DNA of 64,000 nucleotides from positions 1 through 64,000 of the forward strand of contig NZ_JAQMWQ010000020.1 in NCBI RefSeq assembly GCF_030403775.1. The letters run 5' to 3'. Numbering within the stretch: position 1 is the first letter of the stretch; the number at the start of each line of letters is the position of its first letter. The position numbers and the translations under genes are program-made. The notes below the pieces were generated by a model, which was given only the letters and a program-made list of their open reading frames with translations, was not told the DNA's origin and searched no databases. Source of the DNA: Paenibacillus sp. BSR1-1. Its GTDB lineage: Bacteria > Bacillota > Bacilli > Bacillales > Cytobacillaceae. Positions 16,779-25,616 of the stretch are shown piece after piece.

Positions 16779-16976
16779 GATCTCTTCCTAATTTAATTAA
16801 AGCAACAAAAGAATGGATAATAGTGACTGTTCATTCTCTTTTACTGTATGGGGTAAAGGTAGGTATAGCAGCATTAGCTCCTTATCATAAACAGGTCATA
16901 AGGGTTCTAGTTGAAGTAACATCATAAATATGCAGGAAAGAGGGAAATATAAGGAAAAAATAAGGAGCTCCTAATA

Positions 16977-17537
16977 ATGATAAGGCCCTCTGACCATATA
17001 CAAAAATTAATAAATGAACAGTATAAAACAATTGATGATGCTCATTCTAGATTAACCGAAATTTGGCTAAAGGACATTCTATTCTCTTTCGGTTGGATGA
17101 CAACATTGCTTTTAACAGTGGTTCCGTGGATAGTATGGTTTATTTTCAGGGATAAAGAGAGTTCAACCCGCTTAATATTAGGTGGCTTGTGGGCAATGCT
17201 TATATCTTCATGGTTGGATTACGTTGGGGTAGCTCTGGGACTTTGGAGATACTATAATAAATTAATTCCGTTAATGCCTGACTATATTGCATGGGATTTT
17301 GCACTTATGCCAGTTACTATTATGTTCTTTTTACAAATCAAACCTCAGGTAAGTCCGATAATTAAAGGGTTAATCTTTTCAGGCATGACAGCATTTATAG
17401 CAGAACCTTTTTTCTTATGGTTAGGTTACTATAAATATCCTGGGTGGAACTCAATTTTTTCATTTCCATTCTTTTTTGTCATTTATCTTATTGCTCATAA
17501 ATTGGCTCACAGTTCAGCAATTAAACCCCTTTTATAA
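16977..17537 (+). CDS. CBO0543-type integral membrane protein (copy 2 of 4)
   Basis: 186 aa, ATG after AAGGAGCTCCTAATA. The hydrophilic N-terminus ends in a helix, followed by about five hydrophobic segments: ~36-55, ~62-82, ~103-118, ~126-145 and ~155-175. Shared landmarks with the copies at 4130 and 52879 are W-x-D-x-x-x-x-x-L-G-L-W near the second helix and W-D-F-A-L-M-P in the middle. Function unknown. Confidence 0.75.
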   Translation: MIRPSDHIQKLINEQYKTIDDAHSRLTEIWLKDILFSFGWMTTLLLTVVPWIVWFIFRDKESSTRLILGGLWAMLISSWLDYVGVALGLWRYYNKLIPLMPDYIAWDFALMPVTIMFFLQIKPQVSPIIKGLIFSGMTAFIAEPFFLWLGYYKYPGWNSIFSFPFFFVIYLIAHKLAHSSAIKPLL

Positions 17538-17593
17538 AAAAAAAAATTATGTTACAACAGAGGATATAATTACGAGTGCAATAGTTAAGTTCT

Positions 17594-17622
17594 AAGCTGT
17601 CATTTTGACAGCTTTTCTTTTT
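17594..17622 (+). terminator. Rho-independent terminator
   Basis: AAGCTGTC (17594-17601) pairs with GACAGCTT (17607-17614), then TTCTTTTT. The same loop and inner stem recur in the terminator at 61735. Confidence 0.8.
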
Positions 17623-17728
17623 GCACAAATGGTGCACATAAGTGGAAGAACTTAATAGAAGGTATTGGTATTGTAATACCAGAATATAAATATAACACTC
17701 TAAAAACTAGGGTTAAGGAGGATTCGTA

Positions 17729-17953
17729 ATGGATAAAAGAGTTCTATTCGACTTTGAAATTGAGTTTACGAATGGCGGTGGAATTCAAGGGCAGGAATTC
17801 CGCCTTGATATTGATGGAGATGACATTTCTGATGAAGAGTTAGCTAGGTATATTGTAGAAGATATGCGGTTGTTAATGGTTGGTAAGGTAAGGATACTTA
17901 ATAAGAAAATCATAAATGAAAAACATAAAAGAAGACCTGCTGACGACAAATAA
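17729..17953 (+). CDS. Small conserved hypothetical protein
   Basis: 74 aa, ATG after AAGGAGG. It is soluble, starting with a beta-type segment (V-L-F-D-F-E-I-E-F-T-N-G-G-G), then G-Q-E-F-R-L-D-I-D-G-D-D-I-S-D-E-E-L-A and a basic C-terminus. I recall similar short proteins beside cyclase-type hydrolases in other bacteria, but cannot confirm this, and no such hydrolase is next to it here. The gene at 17985 follows after 31 bases and is probably in the same operon. Confidence 0.65.
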   Translation: MDKRVLFDFEIEFTNGGGIQGQEFRLDIDGDDISDEELARYIVEDMRLLMVGKVRILNKKIINEKHKRRPADDK

Positions 17954-17984
17954 ATGTTGTCTCACTACAAGGAGGAAAAAAACT

Positions 17985-18560
17985 GTGTTTAATAACAAAA
18001 GACCTAGAAGAATACTTTTAGATCTGGCAGTTACTTTAGATGGATTTATTGAAGGCCCAAAAGGTGAAGTAGATTGGTGCATTATGGACCCTGATATGGA
18101 CTTTCATAATTTCTTAAATCATATTGATACTATTTTTTATGGAAGAAAAAGTTATGATTTATGGGGGCAGTATACCCCTGATATGGAAGTTTCTGATTCA
18201 GAAAAAGAAGTTTGGGAATTGGTACATAGTAAAGAGAAGTATGTGTTTTCCAAAACACAAAAAAAGTCGGAAAATAACGTAACATTTATAAATGAAAATA
18301 TTGTAGAAGAAGTAATGAAAATAAAGAATAAGCCAGGAAAAGATATTTGGCTTTATGGCGGGGCGAGTCTTATTACAACCTTTTTAAATCTAGGGCTTGT
18401 TGATGAATTTAGATTATCTGTTCACCCAATTATTTTGGGGGAAGGTAAACCCTTGTTTATTGATATAAAGCAGCGGGTGAATCTAAAACTGGTTGAAACA
18501 AAAAGGTTTTCTTCAGGTGTTGTTCAATTATGTTATCATCTTGATGAGAATCTAAAGTGA
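17985..18560 (+). CDS. Dihydrofolate reductase family protein (RibD C-terminal-like)
   Basis: 191 aa from GTG 17985, with AAGGAGG about 10 nt upstream. The DHFR/RibD-C fold is visible: N-terminal strand R-R-I-L-L-D-L-A-V-T-L-D-G-F-I, then I-F-Y-G-R-K-S-Y-D (~55-63), and the NADPH-binding K-D-I-W-L-Y-G-G-A-S-L near 120-131, then D-E-F-R-L-S-V-H-P-I-I-L-G. Such YyaP/YwjB-type proteins are NAD(P)H-dependent reductases with unknown substrates. Confidence 0.83.
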   Translation: MFNNKRPRRILLDLAVTLDGFIEGPKGEVDWCIMDPDMDFHNFLNHIDTIFYGRKSYDLWGQYTPDMEVSDSEKEVWELVHSKEKYVFSKTQKKSENNVTFINENIVEEVMKIKNKPGKDIWLYGGASLITTFLNLGLVDEFRLSVHPIILGEGKPLFIDIKQRVNLKLVETKRFSSGVVQLCYHLDENLK

Positions 18561-18604
18561 AAATTTATAGCTAATTCCTCTTTCGGGTGTTAAAGCTAAA
18601 GATG

Positions 18605-18634
18605 GTGCTGCCAGTCATGGCAGCACTTTTGTTA
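18605..18634 (+). terminator. Rho-independent terminator
   Basis: GTGCTGCCA (18605-18613) pairs with TGGCAGCAC (18618-18626), then TTTTGTT. Confidence 0.8.
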
Positions 18635-18837
18635 TTTATCCCTATTATTAAAACTCTAATTTTAAAATAACTACATAAAAATGGTTCTTTTTGGTTGATT
18701 ACGGTTGTTTTAAAACCATTTATTTGTCTTATCCATTTTGGAACTAACGTGATACTAGGCACTTTTCTGGCGTCTAATTTTGGCATAATTCTTGAATATA
18801 TGGAATTGTACAAAAAATAACCGAGGGGTGTGATTAG

Positions 18838-21360
18838 ATGAATAGCTTCATTATCTCCATTTTATCGTGCTGGCTGGTATTAGCTTCTCTTAATATCGGA
18901 ACAGTGGTAAAAGCAGAGGAATACAAGGGCGTAAAAGGAAATTTACTCATTGTTGGCGGAGGCTTGGGTGAATCCAATCGTGAAATCTATCAAAAGTTTA
19001 TTGAACTGGCTGGCGGAGAGACAAAGGCAAAAATCGGAATTGTTCCAGTTGCGAGTGCTGCATTGAAATCTTCGAGGGATTTTAAAAACAGCTTGATGAA
19101 GTATGGAGTACCTGCTGAAAGGATTAACATCCTTCCGATTTCGAATCACGATTTTAGTGATACTTCGGAGGATGAATCGAAGTGGAAAGACCAATTGGAT
19201 AGCAGAGAACTGGCTGAGGAAATTAGTCAGTTAACAGCTGTGTGGTTTGTGGGAGGCGATCAACTTCGAATCACTGAAACTCTTCAAAAAAAGGACGGAA
19301 CCAACTCCGGGGCATTAGATGCCATATGGGATATATATCGTAACGGTGCTGCCCTGGGCGGAACGAGTGCTGGTGCAGCGATTATGAGTAATGTAATGAT
19401 TGCTGGAGGTGATAGCCTAGGGGCATTGAAGCAGGGGGTTGTAACAGAGGAAGCTAAAACAGGGAATCAGGAATATGAGCCCTTATTGATTAAAAAGGGG
19501 CTGGGCTTTTTTCAGCATGGAATTGTCGATCAACATTTTAATGAGCGTTCACGCCTTGGCCGCCTTATAGTAGCTGCCTTAACACAAGAAAAAGAAACAT
19601 CGACTAACTTTGCTTATGGTATAGACGAAGATACAGCCATGGTAGTGAATAATCAACTGAACACAATCGAAGTGGTTGGACGAAACGGTTTAGCTGTTGT
19701 GGATACTGGTAAAGTCAAACAAAACAATGACACGGGACTAGAAAACATTCGTTTTAGTTACTTGGCTCCGGGTGACAAGATTCATTACGACACGAAAACC
19801 TTTGATGTCTTAGCAAGTAAAGATACCACGAAGGGATATGAGTATTACTCTTTTCAAGCTCTCCCAGCGACTGGCGTATTTACACCGTATGGCAGGCTGA
19901 AAAATTATTTAACGTATTCGCTTGTCGATAATGAAAAAATGGATTCGGTGAGTAGCTGCCTGTATGATCGTTCTGGAACCGGTTATAAGCTGATTTTTAG
20001 AAAAACTAACGAAACACAGGGATATTGGGGGTATACGGACGGGCAAAAAGATGATTACTCTATTGTAAATATAGCGATGGATATCGTACCTAGTAAGCTT
20101 ACGTTCAAGGCGAATCCGGATACAAGTACAACCTACCATCAATCAAACTTTGAAATTCCCAAAAAGGTTAAACATGAAGATATTAAAGGAAGTCTGGTCA
20201 TAACAGGCGGGGCGCTTGGAAGCAGTAATCGTGAGTTATATGAAAGGTTTATTGAGCTTGCGGGGGGAAAAGACAAGGCCAGGATCGGAATCATACCGGC
20301 TGCAAGTGGAAAGTTGACTTCCTCAAATGACTTTAAAAAGGACTTGATCCAATATGGAGTAAAGGCGGAATCCATAGAGATTTTACCAGTTTCCAACCAT
20401 AACTTTAAAGGAACGAAAGAGGATGAATCGCTTTGGAGTGAAAACCGCAATAGTCTTGAACTTGCTGAAAAGATAAAGGGATTAACTGGTGTTTGGTTTG
20501 TGGGAGGAGATCAGACATTAATCACTGGCTCGCTTCTTAATGAGGATAAATCCAACTCTCAAGTATTAAATTCGATTTGGAATATTTATAAAAATGGGGC
20601 GGTCCTTGGTGGAACGAGTGCTGGGGCGGCCATCATGAGTGGAATCATGCTTGCTGGGGGTGACAGTTATGGTGCGCTAACGAACGGCATTACAAATCAT
20701 TATGATGGAATGACACAACAGGAAGGCGGACCATTATACTTGGAACAAGGTCTTGGATTTTTTCAATATGGTATCGTGGATCAGCATTTTGATAACAAGG
20801 CAAGATTAGGCCGGCTTGTTGCAGCCTCCTATGAAATGGGTGATCAAAATCAGTTTGCTTACGGTGTGGATGAGGATACTGCCTTGATCGTAAATAATAC
20901 AACGAAGAAAGCGGAAGTAGTGGGAAGAGGCGGTGTTACGCTCGTTGACCTTTCAAAGGTCCAAGCTAATCCACAAATTCCGAGTCGTTACAAAAATGTT
21001 GTTATTTCGTATATTGTTCCAGGAGACACGGTTAATTTACGGACTAACGAGATTTCTATTTTCGAAGGAAAGGAGGCAACGAAAGGCAAGGAATATTATA
21101 ATCAAAAGATTGCACCGAATTCTGGTGTGCTTTCACCACATGGGCTGCTTTCTCATTTCATTGCTTATGATTTAGTAGACAATAGGGGTGTAAATCAAGT
21201 AAAAAGCTATAGCTTCAACAATGGAACAGGATTTGAAATGACCTTTAGAAAGACACCTGAAACGAATGGATTTTGGACATATAAGGACGGTCAAAAGGAT
21301 GATTATTCTTTTGTGAAAGTATCACTTGATATTGACCCTATCAAGGTGATAGAGAGATAG
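18838..21360 (+). CDS. Secreted tandem cyanophycinase-like protein (peptidase S51 type, two domains)
   Basis: 840 aa, ATG after GAGGGGTG. A signal peptide (cleavage near V-K-A-E-E) precedes two homologous units of ~410 aa. Each has L-[VL]-I-[VT]-G-G-x-L-G-x-S-N-R-E, W-F-V-G-G-D-Q and the nucleophile elbow G-G-T-S-A-G-A-A (Ser ~177 and ~594), followed by G-I-V-D-Q-H-F and Y-G-[IV]-D-E-D-T-A. These are the serine-protease landmarks of cyanophycinase/peptidase S51, which cuts multi-L-arginyl-poly-L-aspartate to beta-Asp-Arg. Each unit ends in a ~110-aa C-terminal extension (Y-x-x-x-Q-x-x-P-x-[ST]-G-V, later G-Q-K-D-D-Y-S). The usual enzyme has one domain; here both keep the elbow Ser. Its substrate in this organism is inferred only. 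Confidence 0.85.
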   Translation: MNSFIISILSCWLVLASLNIGTVVKAEEYKGVKGNLLIVGGGLGESNREIYQKFIELAGGETKAKIGIVPVASAALKSSRDFKNSLMKYGVPAERINILPISNHDFSDTSEDESKWKDQLDSRELAEEISQLTAVWFVGGDQLRITETLQKKDGTNSGALDAIWDIYRNGAALGGTSAGAAIMSNVMIAGGDSLGALKQGVVTEEAKTGNQEYEPLLIKKGLGFFQHGIVDQHFNERSRLGRLIVAALTQEKETSTNFAYGIDEDTAMVVNNQLNTIEVVGRNGLAVVDTGKVKQNNDTGLENIRFSYLAPGDKIHYDTKTFDVLASKDTTKGYEYYSFQALPATGVFTPYGRLKNYLTYSLVDNEKMDSVSSCLYDRSGTGYKLIFRKTNETQGYWGYTDGQKDDYSIVNIAMDIVPSKLTFKANPDTSTTYHQSNFEIPKKVKHEDIKGSLVITGGALGSSNRELYERFIELAGGKDKARIGIIPAASGKLTSSNDFKKDLIQYGVKAESIEILPVSNHNFKGTKEDESLWSENRNSLELAEKIKGLTGVWFVGGDQTLITGSLLNEDKSNSQVLNSIWNIYKNGAVLGGTSAGAAIMSGIMLAGGDSYGALTNGITNHYDGMTQQEGGPLYLEQGLGFFQYGIVDQHFDNKARLGRLVAASYEMGDQNQFAYGVDEDTALIVNNTTKKAEVVGRGGVTLVDLSKVQANPQIPSRYKNVVISYIVPGDTVNLRTNEISIFEGKEATKGKEYYNQKIAPNSGVLSPHGLLSHFIAYDLVDNRGVNQVKSYSFNNGTGFEMTFRKTPETNGFWTYKDGQKDDYSFVKVSLDIDPIKVIER

Positions 21361-21398
21361 TACAAAACGGTATTCTTTTCTAGAGGGTAAAGGAAGAG

Positions 21399-21432
21399 AA
21401 GGGCAATCGTAATCATTGTCCTTTTCTTTTTA
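21399..21432 (+). terminator. Rho-independent terminator
   Basis: AAGGGCAAT pairs with ATTGTCCTT (one G-U), then TTCTTTTT. Confidence 0.75.
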
Positions 21433-21465
21433 TGTTTCCTTGATATCGGTTTATGAAGGAGAAAA

Positions 21466-21921
21466 TTAATATGAATTCATAAATTGATGAGGGGCTCCAT
21501 GATAGAGTGTTTTGTTGAATGGAGGGTAGTTTGATTGGTATTTTATCACAATGGGAGAATCAAGTAACTGTGGATAGTGGGCGAAGAATCTTCGATCGCC
21601 ATAAATCACAGCGGTGATTGCGAGCTCAGCCTCTCGTTGAAAGATCATAAATCGATTCTCGGCGGTATGCTCATCGAATTCTCCGCCGCTTACATACACT
21701 TTCCCTTTCATCATATAGTGCCCGTTTTGTGAAATCCATTTAGCTAGAAACTCGTCCCGTAAAAGTTTATTAACCACAGGATAATTGTATTGATAACCAA
21801 TACTCAAAAATAAATCACCTGTTTTATCAGAATGTGTCAAAGTATACCTTCGACCTTCAACGGGCAATAAATCTGTGGCAGGGGGTAATAAGGAAACACT
21901 TAACTTTGAAGGATTAAACAC
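21466..21921 (-). CDS. Staygreen (SGR) family protein
   Basis: About 151 aa from GTG 21921 (V-F-N-P-S-K-L-S-V); a GTG at 21936 lies directly against the AGAAGGGAG site and is an alternative. The body carries the staygreen signature region: Y-T-L-T-H-S-D-K-T-G-D-L-F-L-S-I-G, D-E-F-L-A-K-W, V-Y-V-S-G-G, F-R...Y-G-D-x-x-F and a terminal Y-P-x-F-N. Plant SGR is a chlorophyll magnesium dechelatase; bacterial homologues occur in non-photosynthetic Firmicutes, with a role unknown to me. Confidence 0.8.
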   Translation of the reverse strand: MFNPSKLSVSLLPPATDLLPVEGRRYTLTHSDKTGDLFLSIGYQYNYPVVNKLLRDEFLAKWISQNGHYMMKGKVYVSGGEFDEHTAENRFMIFQREAELAITAVIYGDRRFFAHYPQLLDSPIVIKYQSNYPPFNKTLYHGAPHQFMNSY

Positions 21922-22165
21922 GCTGATAAAAAGCACTCCCTTCTAAATTAAACCTACACTGATTCAAGGAAATCTGCCGAATCAAAGTCACATTATTCAG
22001 TATTAAACCGAGGGTTTGTACACAGGATATAAAAAAAGTATGTGTGTCATATCAGAAAGTACCGCTTTTATTAATGTATTACTTTCCCCCGTTATTATTG
22101 CAAATGGACAATATTAATTTAGCTGTCTTTTCACTAAGAAATTATGGTAGGAAGGAATGTTTATA

Positions 22166-22594
22166 GTGGACGTAAACAAAGTAATAAACACATTAAATAA
22201 TTTTTTAAAAGGACAATATATGGGTATCCATGCATACGAACACCATATCCAGAAACTAACCGATCCTAATATAAAAAATGAATTTCAGAGAATTCAACAA
22301 GATCATAAAGACCATGCACTAAAAGTAGCAGAGAGAATTCAAAACCTAGGAGGAACCCCGGTAGATGATGAAGGGTTAATTGGTTCAGTCCAAGGTTTTT
22401 TTGGCCAATTTATGATTCCTGATAGTACGGATGGAATTATCCAGAGCGCATTAAAGGGAGAAGACCATTATGGGATTCAAGTTTCAGAAGAGATGGTCAA
22501 AGGAGATTTAGATATTGAAAGCAGGCAATTAATTGAAGAGATATTAGATAAGGACAGAGAGCATGTTAATTTCTTAAATCGTTTAGTTCACTAA
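22166..22594 (+). CDS. DUF2383-type ferritin-like protein
   Basis: 142 aa from GTG 22166, ten bases after AGGAAGG; an ATG at 22157 is too close to that site. It is a predicted four-helix bundle with E-x-x-x-x-K-L (H1), F-Q-R-I-Q-Q-D-H-K-D-H-A (H2), G-E-D-H-Y-G (H3) and D-R-E-H-V (H4). The Glu/His pairs resemble rubrerythrin-like di-iron sites. It may be related to spore or stress functions (inference). It ends before the shared terminator at 22668. Confidence 0.75.
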   Translation: MDVNKVINTLNNFLKGQYMGIHAYEHHIQKLTDPNIKNEFQRIQQDHKDHALKVAERIQNLGGTPVDDEGLIGSVQGFFGQFMIPDSTDGIIQSALKGEDHYGIQVSEEMVKGDLDIESRQLIEEILDKDREHVNFLNRLVH

Positions 22595-22667
22595 TAACAA
22601 TTTGGTAGAAAAATAAGATGCTTGAGGTTTTGGTTCATTAATGCCTCCACAAGATAGCGGAAAAAAA

Positions 22668-22692
22668 CCACAGTCTTAAGGACTGTGGTCTA
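22668..22692. terminator. Bidirectional terminator
   Basis: CCACAGTC (22668-22675) pairs with GACTGTGG (22681-22688), flanked by A-runs and T-runs for both convergent genes. Confidence 0.8.
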
Positions 22693-22699
22693 AAAAAAA

Positions 22700-23875
22700 C
22701 TACGATTCAAAAGTCCCCTTAACGACCGGAACTCCCCGTTCAACCATGATTTGCCCCCTGGCGATAACCGTCTGGATGTTGAGCGTCTCTTTGTCTAACA
22801 TAACAAAGTCAGCATCTTTTCCTTTTTGGATGGAGCCTTTATGAGGCAGTTTTAAAACTTGTGCCGGATTGGATGTAATCACCTGGATTGCCTGCTCTAA
22901 AGGAATGCCTTCCTCAATAACGGCATCACGCACTTCTTGAAACAAGGAGGACATTTTTCCGACCTGCAATCCGCTGAACTCCCCATTGTCGTCAAAATAG
23001 GGGAGGCTGGCCTGACCATCCGATGAAAAGGTAATACTGCCAATCGGCACTCCCTGCTTCAGCATGATTTTTAGTCCTGTCGAACACTTTACTTCTCCTT
23101 CTTCTAAAAACTGTGGAATCGTACTGGTGGTAAAGTCGACATAGCAACCCCTTTTGGCATAGGAAATCCCGGCTGTAAACAGCTCCATATTCCTATTAAT
23201 GTGAGTAGGATGAAAATGACGGGCTGGTATCTCTGTTTGATCAAGGATTTTTTCCAGCAGTGATAATTTTTCTTTCCCATCCCCGACATGAATCTCCAAT
23301 AGTCCGGCTTTTCCTGATAAAATACCGCCGTTCCTTGCGGCTGTGGCAATCCTAACCAGCTCTTCAAAAGTTGGCTGAGAAGAACGATGATCGGAGATGG
23401 CGATTTCCCCGACACCGATAATTTTATCAATTAAGATAATATCGTCCTCGATTCGGTTTGTTAAGGTCTTAACAGGAACTTGATACGACCCGGTATGAAT
23501 ATAACAGGACACACCTTCTTCCTCAAGGGCGCGTGCTTTTGCGAGCAGACTTTCCATCCTTCTAGTCGTTCCGTCTGTTCCCAGCACCCCGACTAGAGTG
23601 GTGACCCCGCTAGTCGTAATATCCGATAACATTAATTCCGGGGTACGCGTTTTAAAACCGCCTTCACCGCCTCCGCCAATGATATGGACATGGGCATCGA
23701 TAAACCCTGGTACAACAAACTGTCCTGTGGCATCAATGATCTTTATCGGCGCAAATTGGACTGGAATTTCTATTTGTTCAGCCACATAAGCGATTTTATC
23801 TGCAGCAATGAGTACATCCTTGACTCCTAAATAATGGGGTGCATAAACTTCGCCGTTTTTAATTAACGTTAACAA
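22700..23875 (-). CDS. iadA: Isoaspartyl dipeptidase (beta-aspartyl-peptidase)
   Basis: 391 aa, TTG start 23875 after AAGGAGAG. It is a metal-dependent amidohydrolase that hydrolyses beta-aspartyl dipeptides in the cytoplasm. Visible features: metal ligands H62-V-H64 followed by G-G-G-G-E-G-G (Glu71), Tyr131 in G-S-Y-Q-V-P, A-I-S-D-H-R-S, H-x-T-H-I-N-R-N, and the catalytic Asp in F-S-S-D-G. Where E. coli IadA has the carbamylated Lys162 just before A-I-S-D-H-R-S, this protein has Glu157 (alignment from memory). It is the second gene of a sigma-54-type operon, 32 bases after the transporter, and functionally fits the cyanophycinase at 18838, whose product would be beta-Asp-Arg. Confidence 0.9.
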   Translation of the reverse strand: MLTLIKNGEVYAPHYLGVKDVLIAADKIAYVAEQIEIPVQFAPIKIIDATGQFVVPGFIDAHVHIIGGGGEGGFKTRTPELMLSDITTSGVTTLVGVLGTDGTTRRMESLLAKARALEEEGVSCYIHTGSYQVPVKTLTNRIEDDIILIDKIIGVGEIAISDHRSSQPTFEELVRIATAARNGGILSGKAGLLEIHVGDGKEKLSLLEKILDQTEIPARHFHPTHINRNMELFTAGISYAKRGCYVDFTTSTIPQFLEEGEVKCSTGLKIMLKQGVPIGSITFSSDGQASLPYFDDNGEFSGLQVGKMSSLFQEVRDAVIEEGIPLEQAIQVITSNPAQVLKLPHKGSIQKGKDADFVMLDKETLNIQTVIARGQIMVERGVPVVKGTFES

Positions 23876-23907
23876 TTGCTTTCTCTCCTTAATTCTTTAC
23901 TGCTTTT

Positions 23908-25338
23908 TTAAAATGGCCCATATCCCGTTAAGTATGCGATTACAACAGCTGCTAATCCAATTACATATTGAATGAGAATCAACGGTAACACCCATTTTGC
24001 CCACTTCGTCCATGGAATTCCTGCAATCGCCAATCCGGCCATTAACGTCCCTGCTGTAGGGAAGATGATATTTCCGATTCCATCAGCAAATGAGAACGAA
24101 AGGACAGCGGTTTGCCTTGATATATTTAATAAATCGGCAAGCGGCGTCATAATCGGCATCGTTAACATTGCATGACCGCTTCCGGAGGCTAAAATGAAAT
24201 GAATGAGTGCTTGGAAATTATACATGCCGATGACGCTTAAATAGGCAGGCACATCCTTAATTGCCTCTGAGATTCCAAACAGCATAGAGTCTACAATCGA
24301 TCCCTGGTTTAGGACGACAAGCGTGGCACGGGATAAACCAATCACAAGCGCCCCGCCAATTAAGGCCGCAGAACCGCTTGTAAAGGAACTAACCATTTTA
24401 TCAACAGACAATCTGCCGATCAATCCAATTACAACTGTCAGTGCCACAAACAAGGCGGCTATTTCTGTAATGTACCATTGATATTTAATGACACCAAAGG
24501 CAAGGACCACATAGTTTAAGAGAAAAGCTGTTAAAATCAGTTTGTGCTTCGTCGTCAGCTTAGCGGTAGAATTTAATAGTTCTGAAGCACTTTCTTTCGA
24601 ATAATTTCCATAAAAACCAATGGAAGGATTCTTTTTTACTTTCATCGCATAACGATAGACAAAGATAACAGATACAAGGTAGACAATGACAAAAAGGACC
24701 AACCTGTAGCCGATTCCTGAAAACATTGGCAGCTCCGCAATCCCTTGGGCAATCCCAACGGTAAAAGGATTCATAACAGCTGTCGTAAATCCGGCAGAAG
24801 CGCCCAATAGCACCATAGCTGTCCCTGTTAAGGTGTCAAAGCCAAGCGCCAGCGCAAGGGGAATCAACAGCGGGATATAGGCTAGGGTTTCTTCTGCCAT
24901 CCCCATTAATGACCCGCCAGCTGCAAAAAATAACATCATTATTGGGATTAGTAGCTTTTCACGTTTGGATAATTTTCTTGCCATCGTGGTAATTAACACA
25001 TCGACAGTGCCTGTTGCACTTAAGACCCCAAAAAAGCCCCCGATGATTAAAACAAAGAAAACAATATTAGCGGCCTCGACCATTCCAGTATGAACGGCTT
25101 TAATCATCTCAAAAGGCCCAACCGGAGTGGCATCCTTCCATTTAAATGTACCCGGGTCGATGACGGTGCGTCCATCCACTTCAACACGGGTATACTCACC
25201 CGCAGGCACCAAATAAGTTAGAATCGTAGCAATTAGTAAAATGCCTAGTAATAGTGCAAAAACATTAATTTTCCGCTGCTTCTTTTCCATTTTTTCTCCC
25301 GATGGAGTCACTTCTAATTTCCTTGCATTTTGACTCAT
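23908..25338 (-). CDS. YfcC-type (DcuC/ArcD-like) transporter
   Basis: 476 aa, ATG after GGGAGAG. A hydrophilic N-terminus of ~25 aa precedes about twelve membrane segments. Characteristic stretches are Y-L-V-P-A-G-E-Y-T-R, F-V-L-I-I-G-G-F-F-G-V, G-M-A-E-E-T-L-A-Y-I-P-L-L-I-P and the C-terminal S-G-S-G-H-A-M-L-T-M-P-I-M-T-P-L-A. The family carries C4-dicarboxylates, basic amino acids or short peptides. As first gene before iadA, uptake of a beta-aspartyl dipeptide or its amino acids is the best inference. Confidence 0.82.
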   Translation of the reverse strand: MSQNARKLEVTPSGEKMEKKQRKINVFALLLGILLIATILTYLVPAGEYTRVEVDGRTVIDPGTFKWKDATPVGPFEMIKAVHTGMVEAANIVFFVLIIGGFFGVLSATGTVDVLITTMARKLSKREKLLIPIMMLFFAAGGSLMGMAEETLAYIPLLIPLALALGFDTLTGTAMVLLGASAGFTTAVMNPFTVGIAQGIAELPMFSGIGYRLVLFVIVYLVSVIFVYRYAMKVKKNPSIGFYGNYSKESASELLNSTAKLTTKHKLILTAFLLNYVVLAFGVIKYQWYITEIAALFVALTVVIGLIGRLSVDKMVSSFTSGSAALIGGALVIGLSRATLVVLNQGSIVDSMLFGISEAIKDVPAYLSVIGMYNFQALIHFILASGSGHAMLTMPIMTPLADLLNISRQTAVLSFSFADGIGNIIFPTAGTLMAGLAIAGIPWTKWAKWVLPLILIQYVIGLAAVVIAYLTGYGPF

Positions 25339-25489
25339 ACTATCTCTCCCTTTGTTCTAGTTTCCATTCTAAAATCACTCATAATAGCGTTTCCATTTTG
25401 GCAAACCTTTGAACATCCCCCTTAATTGCTGCTCCTTCCGTGTGAAATTTCAAAAACATTGCTGAATTTTTAATGCCTGCTCTTATAAA

Positions 25490-25505
25490 TGCAAGTATTG
25501 TGCCA
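25490..25505 (-). promoter_or_regulatory. Sigma-54 (SigL) promoter, -24/-12 type
   Basis: On the minus strand TGGCAC (25505-25500), five bases, TTGCA (25494-25490): a full match to the -24/-12 consensus TGGCAC-N5-TTGC[AT]. It points at the transporter-iadA operon, leaving a leader of roughly 140 nt. The divergent gene encodes a sigma-54 activator. Confidence 0.88.
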
Positions 25506-25616
25506 GTTTAAAAAACGGTTCTGCTTGGTTTTTTATTCAATCTTCTTGTTGTTTTTGGTTGTTATTAGTTCTTTATGGGGGTATGATTGAACCAATTAAA
25601 AAATAGAGGTGGGTTC

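Noticed and set aside
16795..16927. Short open frame with hydrophobic centre before the CBO0543 gene at 16977
   Set aside because: No ribosome site or recognisable family; too weak to list.
18571..18813. 80-aa minus-strand frame
   Set aside because: Overlaps the terminator at 18605 and promoter sequence; basic composition without a motif or ribosome site.
25506..25560. Enhancer (UAS) palindrome for the sigma-54 activator
   Set aside because: Only an imperfect A/T-run dyad (AAAAAACGG...TTTTTT) was visible, not specific enough to call.
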